Shown: positions 30,297 through 40,479, counted from the first letter of the stretch. The stretch is 64,000 bases of DNA from Mahella australiensis 50-1 BON (GCF_000213255.1 NC_015520.1:1384001-1448000); one strand, 5' to 3'. Translations and numbers: made by a program. Notes: generated by a model from the letters alone, not told the origin.

Positions 30297-33071
30297 ATGG
30301 ATTACAGCAAGACATTGAATTTGCCAAAAACCGATTTCCCCATGAAGGCCAATTTATCACAGAGGGAACCGGCGATACTTAAATGGTGGGAAGATAACGA
30401 TCTATATAGAAAATCACTTGAAGTCAATGACCAAAAGCCGCTGTTCATACTGCATGACGGGCCGCCGTATGCCAACGGCGACATTCATCTCGGACATGCG
30501 TTAAATAAGATATTGAAGGATATAATAGTAAAATTCAAATCCATGAGAGGTTATAAAGCCCCTTATGTGCCGGGCTGGGATACACATGGTTTGCCTATAG
30601 AGTCGCAAGCCATAAAGAAACTGGGCGTCAATCGATATGAAACCGATCCAGTAGAGTTCCGGCGCATGTGCCGGGATTTTGCTTTAAAATACGTCGATAT
30701 ACAAAAGGATGAATTTAAAAGGTTGGGTATCAGAGGTGATTGGGACAACCCCTACCTTACATTAAAACCGGAATTTGAAGCCAAACAGATCGAAGTATTT
30801 GGCGAGATGGCTAAAAAGGGGTATATATATAAAGGCCTCAAACCGGTATATTGGTGTACTGATTGCGAAACTGCCCTGGCCGAAGCCGAAATAGAATATG
30901 CCGATCATGCTACCGAATCGCTTTATGTTAAATTTCCCGTGGTTGATGACAAAGGCTTATTTGACGGCGTGGATAATGCATATTTGGTTATATGGACCAC
31001 TACGGCATGGACACTGCCGGCCAATATGGCTGTATGCCTTAATCCCGATATAGAATACGGATTGGTGCGCTTTGACAATGGTGAAGTATATGTTTTAGCC
31101 GTCGCTCTAATCGATTCGGTGGCTGCTGATGCTGGATTGGGGCATTATGACATATTAAAGCGGTTTAAGGGCAAGCAACTGGAAGGTATTAAAGCCAAAC
31201 ATCCGTTCTTTGATAGGTTCTCGCCTGTGATACTGGGAGAGTATGTAACGCTGGAGCAGGGCACGGGCTGCGTTCATATAGCGCCAGGCCATGGGCAGGA
31301 AGACTTTGAAGTAGGGCGCAAATACGGCCTTGAGGTATTAAACCCCGTGGATGATAAGGGGTATATGACTCAAAAAGCCGGTAAATTCGCTGGCATGTTC
31401 TATGAGGATGCCGGCAGGGCTATAATAGAAGAGTTGAATGCCAATAAGATGCTGCTGGCTGTTAAAACGGTGCAGCACTCGTATCCGCATTGCTGGCGGT
31501 GCAAGAATCCTGTTATATTTAGAGCGACCGAGCAGTGGTTCGCCTCGATAGACGGTTTCAGGCAACAGGCTTTGGATGCGGTGGCGTCGGTTAAATGGAC
31601 GCCGGCATGGGGGCAGGAGCGCATGAGCGGTATGATCCGTGAGCGCTATGATTGGTGCATATCCAGGCAGCGCCTATGGGGTGTACCCATACCGATATTT
31701 TATTGCAAGGATTGCGGCGAAGCCATCATAAACGATGAGACAGTGGCTGCTGTCAGCGATTTGTTCAGACAAAAAGGCTCGGACGCATGGTTTGCCATGG
31801 ATGAAGCCGACATATTGCCTGAAGGTTTTGTATGCCCGCATTGCGGGGGTAGGAGCTTTACAAAAGAAAAAGATATAATGGATGTATGGTTTGACTCGGG
31901 TTCCAGCCATGCGGCCGTTTTGGAGACGAGGGATGACCTGCATTGGCCGGCTAATATGTATTTAGAAGGTTATGATCAGTTCAGGGGTTGGTTTCAGTCA
32001 TCCCTTCTGACGTCGGTGGCCACGCGCGGACGCGCTCCTTACGATGAGGTATTAACTCATGGCATGGTAGTCGACGGCGAAGGGCGCAAGATGTCTAAAT
32101 CTCTGGGCAATGGAGTGGATCCGCAGGACGTCGTCCAGGAGTATGGCGCAGACATATTGCGGCTCTGGGTTACGTCGGCCGATTACAAAAACGATATGCG
32201 TATATCGAAATCCATATTGAAGCAATTATCCGAGGTATACCGCAAAATACGCAATACAGCGCGTTTTCTGATGGGCAATCTCTACGATTTTAATCCCGAT
32301 ACCGACGCCATGCCATATGATGAGTTGAAAGAAATCGACAGATGGGCTCTTATGCGCCTTCATCAACTGATACAAGAGGTAACCGAAGCGTATGACAACT
32401 ATGAATACCATGTGGTGCATCATGCTATATACGGTTTTTGCGTGGTCGATATGAGCAATTTTTATCTGGACGTGTTAAAGGACCGGCTTTACACGTATAG
32501 AGCCGATTCCAAAGAGAGGCGTTCGGCGCAGACCGTATTGTATGCCATACTGGATGCTATGGTAAGGATGCTGGCTCCAGTGCTCAGTTTTACAGCCGAA
32601 GAGATATGGCGCTATATGCCGCACAGCGCCGGTAATGATACCCGAAGCGTGCACCTGGCATCGTGGCCGGTAGCTGACGGTAGTTATATAGATAGTGCGC
32701 TTATGGAGAAATGGGATAAATTGATAGAAGTGCGCGATGAAGTGCTGAAAGCTTTGGAAACAGCGCGCAGCCAAAAGCTGATAGGCCAATCTTTAGAGGC
32801 CGGAGTGGATATATATGCCGGTGGACAGTGGTACGATTTTCTGAAAAGCGAAGAGTCTCATTTGAGCGAGATATTTATAACGTCTCAGGCTGCTGTCAAA
32901 AACGGCAGCGCACCCGAAGAAGCGGTATCAGCCGAAACCATAGATGGATTAAGGATCCATGTGCATAAAGCATCGGGCCAAAAATGCGAACGCTGTTGGG
33001 TATACAGCGACACGATAGGATCGGACCCAGAACATCCTACCATATGCGAGCGCTGTTCCGATAACGTATAG
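30297..33071 (+). CDS. ileS: Isoleucyl-tRNA synthetase
   Basis: 924 residues from ATG 30297, the canonical start (MDYSKTLNLPKTDFPMKANL); the frame also opens at ATG 30270, overlapping divIVA. The class I HIGH motif is PYANGDIHLGHALNK, the KMSKS loop is GRKMSKSLGNG, and the C-terminal zinc knuckle is CERCW...CERC. A CP1 editing domain fits the length. No T-box leader is present; expression probably runs through from divIVA. Confidence 0.97.
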   Translation: MDYSKTLNLPKTDFPMKANLSQREPAILKWWEDNDLYRKSLEVNDQKPLFILHDGPPYANGDIHLGHALNKILKDIIVKFKSMRGYKAPYVPGWDTHGLPIESQAIKKLGVNRYETDPVEFRRMCRDFALKYVDIQKDEFKRLGIRGDWDNPYLTLKPEFEAKQIEVFGEMAKKGYIYKGLKPVYWCTDCETALAEAEIEYADHATESLYVKFPVVDDKGLFDGVDNAYLVIWTTTAWTLPANMAVCLNPDIEYGLVRFDNGEVYVLAVALIDSVAADAGLGHYDILKRFKGKQLEGIKAKHPFFDRFSPVILGEYVTLEQGTGCVHIAPGHGQEDFEVGRKYGLEVLNPVDDKGYMTQKAGKFAGMFYEDAGRAIIEELNANKMLLAVKTVQHSYPHCWRCKNPVIFRATEQWFASIDGFRQQALDAVASVKWTPAWGQERMSGMIRERYDWCISRQRLWGVPIPIFYCKDCGEAIINDETVAAVSDLFRQKGSDAWFAMDEADILPEGFVCPHCGGRSFTKEKDIMDVWFDSGSSHAAVLETRDDLHWPANMYLEGYDQFRGWFQSSLLTSVATRGRAPYDEVLTHGMVVDGEGRKMSKSLGNGVDPQDVVQEYGADILRLWVTSADYKNDMRISKSILKQLSEVYRKIRNTARFLMGNLYDFNPDTDAMPYDELKEIDRWALMRLHQLIQEVTEAYDNYEYHVVHHAIYGFCVVDMSNFYLDVLKDRLYTYRADSKERRSAQTVLYAILDAMVRMLAPVLSFTAEEIWRYMPHSAGNDTRSVHLASWPVADGSYIDSALMEKWDKLIEVRDEVLKALETARSQKLIGQSLEAGVDIYAGGQWYDFLKSEESHLSEIFITSQAAVKNGSAPEEAVSAETIDGLRIHVHKASGQKCERCWVYSDTIGSDPEHPTICERCSDNV

Positions 33072-33084
33072 ATAATGGCAACTT

Positions 33085-33109
33085 AAAAGCCCGTATAAGC
33101 GGGCTTTTT
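33085..33109 (+). terminator. Intrinsic terminator after ileS
   Basis: AAAAGCCCG (33085-33093) pairs with CGGGCTTTT (33100-33108) around a 6-base loop and runs into T residues. Confidence 0.9.
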
Positions 33110-33137
33110 ATATATCATTGGATTGTGAGTGGTATTT

Positions 33138-34862
33138 ATGGATAAAAAACAGATAGCGGATGTACTCAATGACATAGGCCTCCTGCTGGAGCTCAAAGGC
33201 GAACTTCCGTTTAAGTCCAGAGCCTATTACAATGCAGCTAGAGCTATAGAGATGCAGGAAAAAGATATAGACGAGCTGATAGCCCTAAACGAATTGAAAG
33301 ATATAAAGGGCATAGGGGACGCCATAACCAAAAAAATAACCGAATTGGCTACTACCGGTCACCTGGAATATTATGAGAGGCTCAAAAAAGAAATACCACC
33401 CGGTCTCATAGAGATGCTTAAGATACCGGGTCTCGGGCCCAAACGCATACAAACCCTTTATAAAAAACTGGGCATAACGACCATAGGCGAACTGGAATAT
33501 GCTTGTATAGAAAATAGGCTGCTAGAGCTGGAGGGCTTCGGACGTAAAATGCAGGAGAATATATTGAAGGGTATACAATACGTGAAACGCTATCAAGGTC
33601 AATTTCTGTATTGCGATGCTAAAAGAGCAGCTGATCGGCTGCTGGATGAGATTAAGAGTATCCAGAGCATATACGATATCTCTATTGCTGGTGCATTAAG
33701 GCGCCGGAAGGAGATCACCAAGGATATAGACATGGTGGCTGCATCGGATACGCCGCAATCTGTCATAGATGCGTTTACAGCATTGCCGTCGGTGGAGAGC
33801 ATCATAGCAAGCGGCGATACAAAAGCGTCGGTGCGCTTGTTCTCCGGCATAAATGCCGATTTAAGGGTGGTGTTGACCGGGCAATATCCATATGCCTTGC
33901 ATCATTTCACCGGCAGCAAGGAGCATAATACTGCCATGCGGCATAGGGCTAGGCAGATGGGCATAAAGATAAACGAATACGGGCTTTTCAGAGGAGAAGA
34001 GTTCATTTCCTGCAGCGATGAATATGAATTCTTCCATGCTCTGGGCTTGGGATACATTCCACCGGAGCTTCGCGAGGATATGGGGGAGATAGAGGCCGCT
34101 GAAAAAGGCATGCTTCCCGAGCTTATAGAGGGCAGCGATATAAAAGGCCTGTTTCATATCCATACGGCTTACAGCGATGGTATAACCACCGTATCGGACA
34201 TGGTAAAGGCGGCTATGGCCAGAGGATATACATATATGGGTATATCCGATCACAGTCAATCAGCGTTCTATGCAGGAGGACTAAAACCAGAAATTTTACG
34301 CAGGCAATGGCGCGAGATAGACGATCTGAACCGTTCGTTGGATGGCTTTCATATTTTTAAAGGCGTAGAATGCGATATATTGCCTGACGGCAGCTTGGAT
34401 TATGATGATGGCCTGCTGTCAGAATTCGATTTCGTTATAGCGTCGGTTCATTCGCACTTCAATATGACCGAACAACAGATGACGGCTCGACTGCTCGCGG
34501 CAGTATCAAATCCGTATGTCACCATATTGGGGCATCCCAGCGGCAGACTGCTGTTGGCCAGGGAAGAATATAGACTGGATATGGACGCTGTTATCGATGC
34601 CTGTGCTGCGCACGGCGTGGTAATGGAATTAAATGCTAATCCACATAGGCTGGACATGGATTGGCGATGGTGTCGGATAGCCAAGGAAAGAAACGTTAAA
34701 ATAGCTATAAATCCCGATGCCCATGATATCTCCGGTTTAGACGATATGGAATACGGCATAGGTATAGCACGTAAAGGTTGGTTGGAGGCCGGCGACGTGC
34801 TCAATGCCATACCGTTGAACGATATAGTATCATATTTGGAGCGTCGCAGGCGCAAAAATTGA
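33138..34862 (+). CDS. polX: DNA polymerase X with PHP exonuclease domain
   Basis: 574 residues from ATG 33138 (GTG 33129 is the alternative). N-terminal helix-hairpin-helix region, then the polymerase-X nucleotidyltransferase with metal ligands D196 and D198 in TKDIDMVAA and the HHFTGSKEHN segment, and a C-terminal PHP domain with HIHTAYSDG, LGHPSGR and NPDAHD. Bacterial PolX fills short gaps and trims 3' ends in base excision repair. It lies alone between the ileS terminator and the alaS promoter. Confidence 0.95.
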   Translation: MDKKQIADVLNDIGLLLELKGELPFKSRAYYNAARAIEMQEKDIDELIALNELKDIKGIGDAITKKITELATTGHLEYYERLKKEIPPGLIEMLKIPGLGPKRIQTLYKKLGITTIGELEYACIENRLLELEGFGRKMQENILKGIQYVKRYQGQFLYCDAKRAADRLLDEIKSIQSIYDISIAGALRRRKEITKDIDMVAASDTPQSVIDAFTALPSVESIIASGDTKASVRLFSGINADLRVVLTGQYPYALHHFTGSKEHNTAMRHRARQMGIKINEYGLFRGEEFISCSDEYEFFHALGLGYIPPELREDMGEIEAAEKGMLPELIEGSDIKGLFHIHTAYSDGITTVSDMVKAAMARGYTYMGISDHSQSAFYAGGLKPEILRRQWREIDDLNRSLDGFHIFKGVECDILPDGSLDYDDGLLSEFDFVIASVHSHFNMTEQQMTARLLAAVSNPYVTILGHPSGRLLLAREEYRLDMDAVIDACAAHGVVMELNANPHRLDMDWRWCRIAKERNVKIAINPDAHDISGLDDMEYGIGIARKGWLEAGDVLNAIPLNDIVSYLERRRRKN

Positions 34863-34888
34863 CATACGCGCAGCTTATATAATATAAT
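34859..34888 (+). promoter_or_regulatory. Strong promoter for alaS
   Basis: TTGACA (34859-34864), overlapping the polX stop codon, and TATAAT (34883-34888) are 18 bases apart, about 30 bases before ATG 34920. No T-box fits in this short leader. Confidence 0.75.
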
Positions 34889-34919
34889 CATGCATAAATG
34901 AACATCGCAGGAGGATATA

Positions 34920-37571
34920 ATGGAAAGGCTTAAGGTAGACGATATAAGGGATAGATTCTTGCATTTTTTTGAAAGCAAAGGGCATTTGATACTGCCTAGT
35001 TTTCCTTTGATACCAAAAAACGATAAGAGTCTGTTGTTGATAAATTCCGGCATGGCACCGCTTAAACCGTATTTTACCGGCCAAGAGACGCCGCCGAGCA
35101 AGAGGGTGACCACGTGCCAGAAATGCATACGCACGCCGGACATAGAACGTGTGGGAAAAACAGCGCGCCACGGCACATTCTTTGAAATGCTGGGCAATTT
35201 CTCATTTGGCGATTACTTTAAAAAAGAAGCTATACCGTGGGCGTGGGAATTCGTTACGCAAGTGCTGGGCCTACCTGTGGACAGGCTGTGGGTTAGCATA
35301 TATGAACAAGACGACGAAGCCTTCGATATATGGCATAATGATGTCGGCCTGCCTGAGGAGCGTATAGTGCGCATGGGCAAAGAGGATAATTTCTGGGAAA
35401 TAGGCGTAGGACCGTGCGGACCATGTTCGGAACTGTACTTCGATCGGGGGGAGGATAAAGGCTGTGGCAAACCCGATTGCGGCGTCGGGTGTGAGTGCGA
35501 TAGATTTGTGGAATTTTGGAATCTCGTATTCACACAGTTTTATCGCAATGAAGACGGCACATATGACAAATTGGAGCATCCAAATATAGATACCGGTATG
35601 GGATTGGAGCGCATGGCGGTCATAATGCAGGGTGTCGATTCGATATTCGAAATAGATACTATAGGGGCAATTCTGGATTATGTAGCTGAAATAGCCGGTG
35701 TATCTTACGGAAGCGATGACAAAAATGATATGTCGCTCCGAGTTATAACCGACCATGCCCGCAGCGCTGCGTTTATGGCGGGAGACGGCATACTTCCGTC
35801 AAACGAAGGGCGTGGCTATGTCATGCGCAGACTGATACGCAGGGCCATAAGGCACGGTCGCCTGCTCGGTATACGCGATCCTTTTTTGTATAGGGTAACC
35901 GATCAGGTTATAGAGCACTTCAAAGGAGCATATCCGGAATTAGCTCAGCGCAGGGATTTCATACTGCGCGTTATAAATATGGAAGAAGAGCGTTTCGATC
36001 AAACGCTGGATCAGGGCATGCTTCGTCTAGAGGAGATAATAGAACGCATGAGAGCGCAAGGTATTAATACGCTTAACGGCGAAGATGCGTTCAAGCTATA
36101 CGATACCTATGGTTTCCCATTGGATCTTACACAGGAAATATTGAGCGAACGCGGCATGAAGATAGACACGGACGGTTTCGAGAAACAAATGCAAGCTCAA
36201 AAGGAGCGCGCTAGGGCGGCGCGTAAGCAGACCAATTACATGGGCAGCGATGAGGATATATACGCCGAGCTGCCCGATGATGTAATCTCTGTTTTTACCG
36301 GATATGACAGACTGGAAGATGACGGCGTTGTATCCGCTATTGTTGTAGACGGCGAATTGCGCAATGTGGCAGTAGAAGGCGACGAAGTTGAAATTATATT
36401 GGACAGGACGCCTTTTTATGCGCAGAGCGGTGGCCAGGTGGGCGATACGGGCTGGCTCTACGGTAACGGTGCCCGCGCGGAGGTTTATGATTGCAAGAAG
36501 GCTACCGGAAGGCGTATAATCCATCTGGGACGCATGGTTGAAGGCAGCCTGGCAGTAGGCGATAAGGTACATGCTACAGTAGATGAAGAACGTCGCATGG
36601 CTACTGCCCGCAATCATACGGCAACGCATCTGCTCCATAAAGCTTTGCGGGACACGCTCGGCGCGCACGTAGAGCAAGCCGGTTCATTGGTAACACCCGA
36701 TAGGCTGCGCTTTGACTTTTCACATTTTGCTCCTATGACCCAGCAAGAATTGGATAGGGTTGAATATGAAGTTAATAAACATATATTGGATGACCTTGAG
36801 GTAACTATAGAAGAGATGGCTATAGAAGAGGCCAGAAAAACAGGCGCTATGGCATTGTTCGATGAGAAATATGGCGATAAGGTGCGCGTGGTATCTATAG
36901 ATGCGTACAGCAAAGAACTATGCGGGGGCACTCATCTGAAACGTACAGGCCAGGCCGGGCTTTTTAAGATAATAAGCGAATCGGGTGTGGCTGCGGGTGT
37001 GCGCCGTGTAGAGGCTGTCACGGGATTTGGAGTGCTGGAACATTTCAAACAGCAGCAACAATTGTTAGATGCCGTAGCTGTCATCTTGAAAACCGCCCCT
37101 AAGGACATACCGTCTCGCGTAGAGGCTCTGCTTAAAGAGATAAAAGATTTCAAGCAGCAGGTGCAGGATGCTAAAAATAAGAAGGCGGTGTCAATAGATG
37201 ATATAATGTCATCGGCCGATGCTATAGGCGATACTCGCATTATAGTATATAGGGTGGATAATGTCGATATGCAGTCTATGCGAAATATGCTGGACAATAT
37301 AAAGGACAGGCTGAAAGACGGCGTGGCTGTGTTGGCTGGTGTCTGCGATGGCAAGGTTAATATCGTAGCAGGCGCGACCAAATCTGCAGTGCAACAGGGC
37401 ATACATGCAGGTAATTTAGCCAAGAGGATAGCTGCATCGCTGGGCGGCAGCGGTGGCGGCCGACCAGATATGGGGCAGGCTGGGGCCAAAAACGCTGAAG
37501 CACTAGATAAAGCGCTTGCCGGTGCTCGCGATATCATATCAGAACAGATGAAAGCTAAGGTGGAAAGCTGA
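34920..37571 (+). CDS. alaS: Alanyl-tRNA synthetase
   Basis: 883 residues, normal length. AGGAGG precedes ATG 34920. Class II core (GMAPLKPYFTG, TCQKCIRTPDIE, FFEMLGNFSFGDYFK), editing domain with zinc ligands in HTATHLLHKAL and CGGTHL, and a C-terminal DHHA1 domain (GGSGGGRPDMGQAG). It charges tRNA-Ala and clears mischarged Ser/Gly. Its last base is the first base of the next gene (A of TGATGG), so the two are coupled. Confidence 0.98.
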   Translation: MERLKVDDIRDRFLHFFESKGHLILPSFPLIPKNDKSLLLINSGMAPLKPYFTGQETPPSKRVTTCQKCIRTPDIERVGKTARHGTFFEMLGNFSFGDYFKKEAIPWAWEFVTQVLGLPVDRLWVSIYEQDDEAFDIWHNDVGLPEERIVRMGKEDNFWEIGVGPCGPCSELYFDRGEDKGCGKPDCGVGCECDRFVEFWNLVFTQFYRNEDGTYDKLEHPNIDTGMGLERMAVIMQGVDSIFEIDTIGAILDYVAEIAGVSYGSDDKNDMSLRVITDHARSAAFMAGDGILPSNEGRGYVMRRLIRRAIRHGRLLGIRDPFLYRVTDQVIEHFKGAYPELAQRRDFILRVINMEEERFDQTLDQGMLRLEEIIERMRAQGINTLNGEDAFKLYDTYGFPLDLTQEILSERGMKIDTDGFEKQMQAQKERARAARKQTNYMGSDEDIYAELPDDVISVFTGYDRLEDDGVVSAIVVDGELRNVAVEGDEVEIILDRTPFYAQSGGQVGDTGWLYGNGARAEVYDCKKATGRRIIHLGRMVEGSLAVGDKVHATVDEERRMATARNHTATHLLHKALRDTLGAHVEQAGSLVTPDRLRFDFSHFAPMTQQELDRVEYEVNKHILDDLEVTIEEMAIEEARKTGAMALFDEKYGDKVRVVSIDAYSKELCGGTHLKRTGQAGLFKIISESGVAAGVRRVEAVTGFGVLEHFKQQQQLLDAVAVILKTAPKDIPSRVEALLKEIKDFKQQVQDAKNKKAVSIDDIMSSADAIGDTRIIVYRVDNVDMQSMRNMLDNIKDRLKDGVAVLAGVCDGKVNIVAGATKSAVQQGIHAGNLAKRIAASLGGSGGGRPDMGQAGAKNAEALDKALAGARDIISEQMKAKVES

Positions 37572-38449
37572 TGGAGTGCGTAGCTGAATGCACGCCGTGC
37601 TATCTTAAGCAAGTGATATCGGCTTTTATGGCAGCGGACCTAGATCAGGAGAAACAGCGTCGGCTTATAAAAGAAGTTACCAAAATACTGCCATCTATCG
37701 ATGATAGCAAGAGCCCTGCGGAGAATTCATCTATAGTTTTATTGGAAGCATACAGGCTGATGGGTATAGAAGATCCCTTCAAAAGGGCTAAAGAACAATC
37801 CAATATCATGGCGATGCGATTATACCCGGAATTAAAAGAACGCATCGCAGAAGCCGATGACCCGCTTTTTATGGCTATCCGCATTGCTGCAGCCGGAAAT
37901 ATCATAGATATGGGCATACTCAGAGAATTCGACGTTGAAGATAGCATAAGCGAAGCATTATCAACAGGTTTTGCCTTATGCGACTATAATCAGTTTAAAG
38001 AGATTCTGTCCAATGTCCGCCGTATACTGATCATAGGCGATAACAGTGGGGAGATAGTATTCGATAAATTACTGGTAGAGCAATTGGAGCACTATGCATC
38101 TGATATCGCCTATTCGGTTAAATCAAGGCCTATACTCAATGATGCTACTATGCAGGACGCCGTTATGGTGGGTATGACAAATATAGCTCACGTTATAGAG
38201 AATGGCAATCAATATCTCGGTACTGTATTGGAAGCTTGTTCTCGGGAGTTTTTACACGAATTAGAAGCAGCCGACCTCGTTATATCCAAAGGTCAGGGAA
38301 ATTATGAATCGTTGGGAGGCTCTCTTTTAGCCGGCCGAAAAACTTTCTTCCTTCTTAGGGCTAAATGTCCATGGGTGGCTGCCCGTGCAGGTGTTGGCAA
38401 TATGGGCCTTGTATTTTGCCAAAACGCTATTGATGTTTCGAACATGTGA
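37571..38449 (+). CDS. DUF89/ARMT1-like metal-dependent phosphatase
   Basis: 292 residues. N-terminal CTPCYLKQ cysteine motif, then the DUF89 signature IIGDNSGEIVFDKLL, the KSRPILNDAT segment and SKGQGNYESLGG. Members are metal-dependent damage-control phosphatases acting on sugar phosphates or related metabolites; the substrate of bacterial ARMT1-like proteins of this size is unsettled. Start overlaps the alaS stop. Confidence 0.88.
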   Translation: MECVAECTPCYLKQVISAFMAADLDQEKQRRLIKEVTKILPSIDDSKSPAENSSIVLLEAYRLMGIEDPFKRAKEQSNIMAMRLYPELKERIAEADDPLFMAIRIAAAGNIIDMGILREFDVEDSISEALSTGFALCDYNQFKEILSNVRRILIIGDNSGEIVFDKLLVEQLEHYASDIAYSVKSRPILNDATMQDAVMVGMTNIAHVIENGNQYLGTVLEACSREFLHELEAADLVISKGQGNYESLGGSLLAGRKTFFLLRAKCPWVAARAGVGNMGLVFCQNAIDVSNM

Positions 38450-38458
38450 TGCTATAAT
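38430..38458 (+). promoter_or_regulatory. Promoter for the heptad-repeat protein
   Basis: TTGATG (38430-38435) and TATAAT (38453-38458) with a 17-base spacer straddle the end of the DUF89 gene. Confidence 0.65.
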
Positions 38459-38489
38459 TATCCTATGAACGTTGAATGAGGTAAAGCTT

Positions 38490-38993
38490 ATGGATAAGAT
38501 GGACCTAATCTTGCAGGAACTGGGCGGCATAAAACAGGATATCAGCGGTCTAAAAGATGACGTCAAAGGGCTCAAAGATGATGTCAACGGGCTCAAAGCC
38601 GACGTCAGCGGGTTTAAGGCCGATATAAATGGGCTTAAGACCGACGTAAGAGGATTAAAGGAAGATGTAAAAGATCTGCAAGAAGATGTTACTGGTTTGA
38701 AGCAGGATGTCAAGGCATTAAATCAACGCCAAGACGAGATGCAAAAGGATATCGCTGGTTTGAAACAGGACGTCAATGGTCTAAAAGAGGGCTTTAACGG
38801 CTTGAAAGATGAAGTAGCGGCTCTCAAAGAGTGTCAGGATGAAACATATATGATAGCCAGAGCATTGGAAGAGAGCAACGAGTTCAAGAGGGCGGAAATG
38901 GACTCTATGGTCCATGATATAGCTAGGATAAAAGGTACTATAAAAAAGGCCGGAAAAATAATGGTAGAAGAAGTCGATGCAATAGCAAAATAG
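38490..38993 (+). CDS. Heptad-repeat coiled-coil protein of unknown function
   Basis: 167 residues from ATG 38490, which follows GAGGTAA; an upstream TTG at 38472 lies before the site. Residues about 12-115 are consecutive 7-residue repeats of the form GLKxDVx, such as GLKDDVKGLKDDVNGLKADV, coded by near-identical 21-base units. A short non-repeat helical tail follows (DETYMIARALEESNEFKRAE). No signal or membrane segment. It should form a long rod, probably an oligomer. It resembles other repeat coiled-coil proteins only in composition, so no function is assigned. Confidence 0.8.
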   Translation: MDKMDLILQELGGIKQDISGLKDDVKGLKDDVNGLKADVSGFKADINGLKTDVRGLKEDVKDLQEDVTGLKQDVKALNQRQDEMQKDIAGLKQDVNGLKEGFNGLKDEVAALKECQDETYMIARALEESNEFKRAEMDSMVHDIARIKGTIKKAGKIMVEEVDAIAK

Positions 38994-39044
38994 TGTAGCG
39001 CCGATTATTTCAACGCATATTATACAATAACATAAAAAATATAA

Positions 39045-39335
39045 AAGCTGAGATGAGGAAAAGTAGGTATTGCCTTACTTTTACAGAGAATCGGGATAAG
39101 GTGAGAGCCCGAAAAAGGCGGTTATATCGAAGTTCTCCTCGGAGCTGCAGGCTGAACGTGTTCGCATGCGGATACCAGTAGGCTGTGCCGGTAACTTCCG
39201 CCGTTAAAGGTAAGAGGGCATGTCAGTGCCTGCGATAAAGAGGGATTTATATATTCATATATGAATCCAAGATGGGTGGTACCGCGGAAAGTAAAACGCT
39301 CTTCGTCCCTATATAGGGATGATGGGCGTTTTTTA
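39045..39335 (+). ncRNA. T-box leader, specifier read as UUC (Phe), controlling DAHP synthase
   Basis: The antiterminator core GGGTGGTACCGCGG (39274-39287) is the T-box signature. A terminator stem (39295-39330 with T-run to 39334) follows. In stem I, GAGGA (39055-39059) pairs with TCCTC (39136-39140), AGTA at 39062-39065 is the loop-E motif, GGTAT (39066-39070) pairs with ATATC (39124-39128), and an AGAGAA bulge and GGTG apical loop follow. This frames GAAG-TTC, placing the specifier codon at 39133-39135: UUC, so uncharged tRNA-Phe should switch on the gene. Confidence 0.92.
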
Positions 39336-39360
39336 TTATACAAAAAAGGGGTAGATAAAG

Positions 39361-40374
39361 ATGATAATAGTAATGCAACCCAATGCCGATAAAGAGCAGA
39401 TAAAGCATGTGGAAGAGCAGATAAAAGCCTTTGGTTTTCAGGCTCATCCCATATACGGCGAATTTAAGACCGTCATAGGGGCCATAGGCGATAAAACCGG
39501 TTTCGACTCACAGGTATTTTTGAATATGCCAGGCGTAGAAACTGTAGTGCCTATTATGAAGCCGTATAAGCTAGTGAGCAGAGAGTTAAAATCTGACAAC
39601 ACGGTAGTGGATGTGAACGGGGTAAAGATAGGGGATGAAAAGCTTATCTCTATTGCTGGCCCTTGCGCTATAGAAAGTGAGCGGCAGATAATGGATATAG
39701 CCTGCGCGGTAAAAAAAGCAGGTGCCGATATGCTGCGCGGTGGGGCATATAAGCCGCGGACATCGCCATACGCATTTCAGGGGCTTGGCGAAGATGGATT
39801 AAAATTATTAGCTCAAGCCGGACAGGAAACTGGGCTGAGAGTGGTTACCGAGGTAGTCGACCCGCGCGATGTCGAATTAGTGGCCAGTTATGCGGATATG
39901 CTTCAAATAGGCGCAAGAAATATGCAAAATTATCGCCTGTTGCAGGAAATAGGAGCATCTAAAAAACCGGTTATATTAAAACGCGGTATATCGGCCACTA
40001 TAGAGGAATGGCTTATGGCGGCCGAGTATATACTTTACAACGGTAATACGAATGTGGTATTATGCGAGCGCGGTATACGCACATACGAGACAGCTACGCG
40101 AAATACGCTGGATCTCAACGCCATACCACTGTTAAAAGAATTGACGCACTTGCCCGTAATAGTGGATCCAAGCCATGCTACAGGGCTGTGGCGATTGGTA
40201 CCTTCTGTGTCTATGGGCGTGATAGCGGCTGGAGCGGACGGTCTCATAATAGAAGTACACAATGACCCGTCTCACGCCTTGTCCGACGGTCCTCAGTCCA
40301 TATTGCCTGAGCGCTTTGCAGAATTGATGGTGAATCTCAAGGCATTGGCTGCCATCATAGGCCGCAGCATATAG
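39361..40374 (+). CDS. aroF: 3-deoxy-7-phosphoheptulonate (DAHP) synthase
   Basis: 337 residues with an N-terminal ferredoxin-like regulatory domain (about 1-70: [20 protein letters not shown]) fused to the type-I-beta catalytic barrel ([40 protein letters not shown]). It condenses phosphoenolpyruvate and erythrose 4-phosphate at the entry to aromatic amino acid synthesis. The T-box upstream makes it responsive to phenylalanine supply. Confidence 0.96.
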   Translation: MIIVMQPNADKEQIKHVEEQIKAFGFQAHPIYGEFKTVIGAIGDKTGFDSQVFLNMPGVETVVPIMKPYKLVSRELKSDNTVVDVNGVKIGDEKLISIAGPCAIESERQIMDIACAVKKAGADMLRGGAYKPRTSPYAFQGLGEDGLKLLAQAGQETGLRVVTEVVDPRDVELVASYADMLQIGARNMQNYRLLQEIGASKKPVILKRGISATIEEWLMAAEYILYNGNTNVVLCERGIRTYETATRNTLDLNAIPLLKELTHLPVIVDPSHATGLWRLVPSVSMGVIAAGADGLIIEVHNDPSHALSDGPQSILPERFAELMVNLKALAAIIGRSI

Positions 40375-40393
40375 CATTTTATTTCAAATCATG

Positions 40394-40440
40394 TTGACAA
40401 TAATACTTGGGAATGCTATTATTATATATAGAATTCCAAG
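40394..40440 (+). promoter_or_regulatory. Promoter with dyad operator for the isc operon
   Basis: TTGACA (40394-40399), 17 bases, TATTAT (40417-40422). An inverted repeat, CTTGG (40406-40410) and CCAAG (40436-40440), extended by GGAAT/ATTCC, brackets the -10 box, so a bound regulator would block transcription. The adjacent Rrf2/IscR-like gene product is the likely binder. Confidence 0.7.
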
Positions 40441-40479
40441 CTATTAACTAGGCTTTATTTGAATATGGAGGTGAAAGAC

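Noticed and set aside
33072-34919. Searched for T-box leaders before ileS and alaS
   Set aside because: No TGGTACCGCG core or stem I elements in the short upstream gaps; the only T-box is before aroF.
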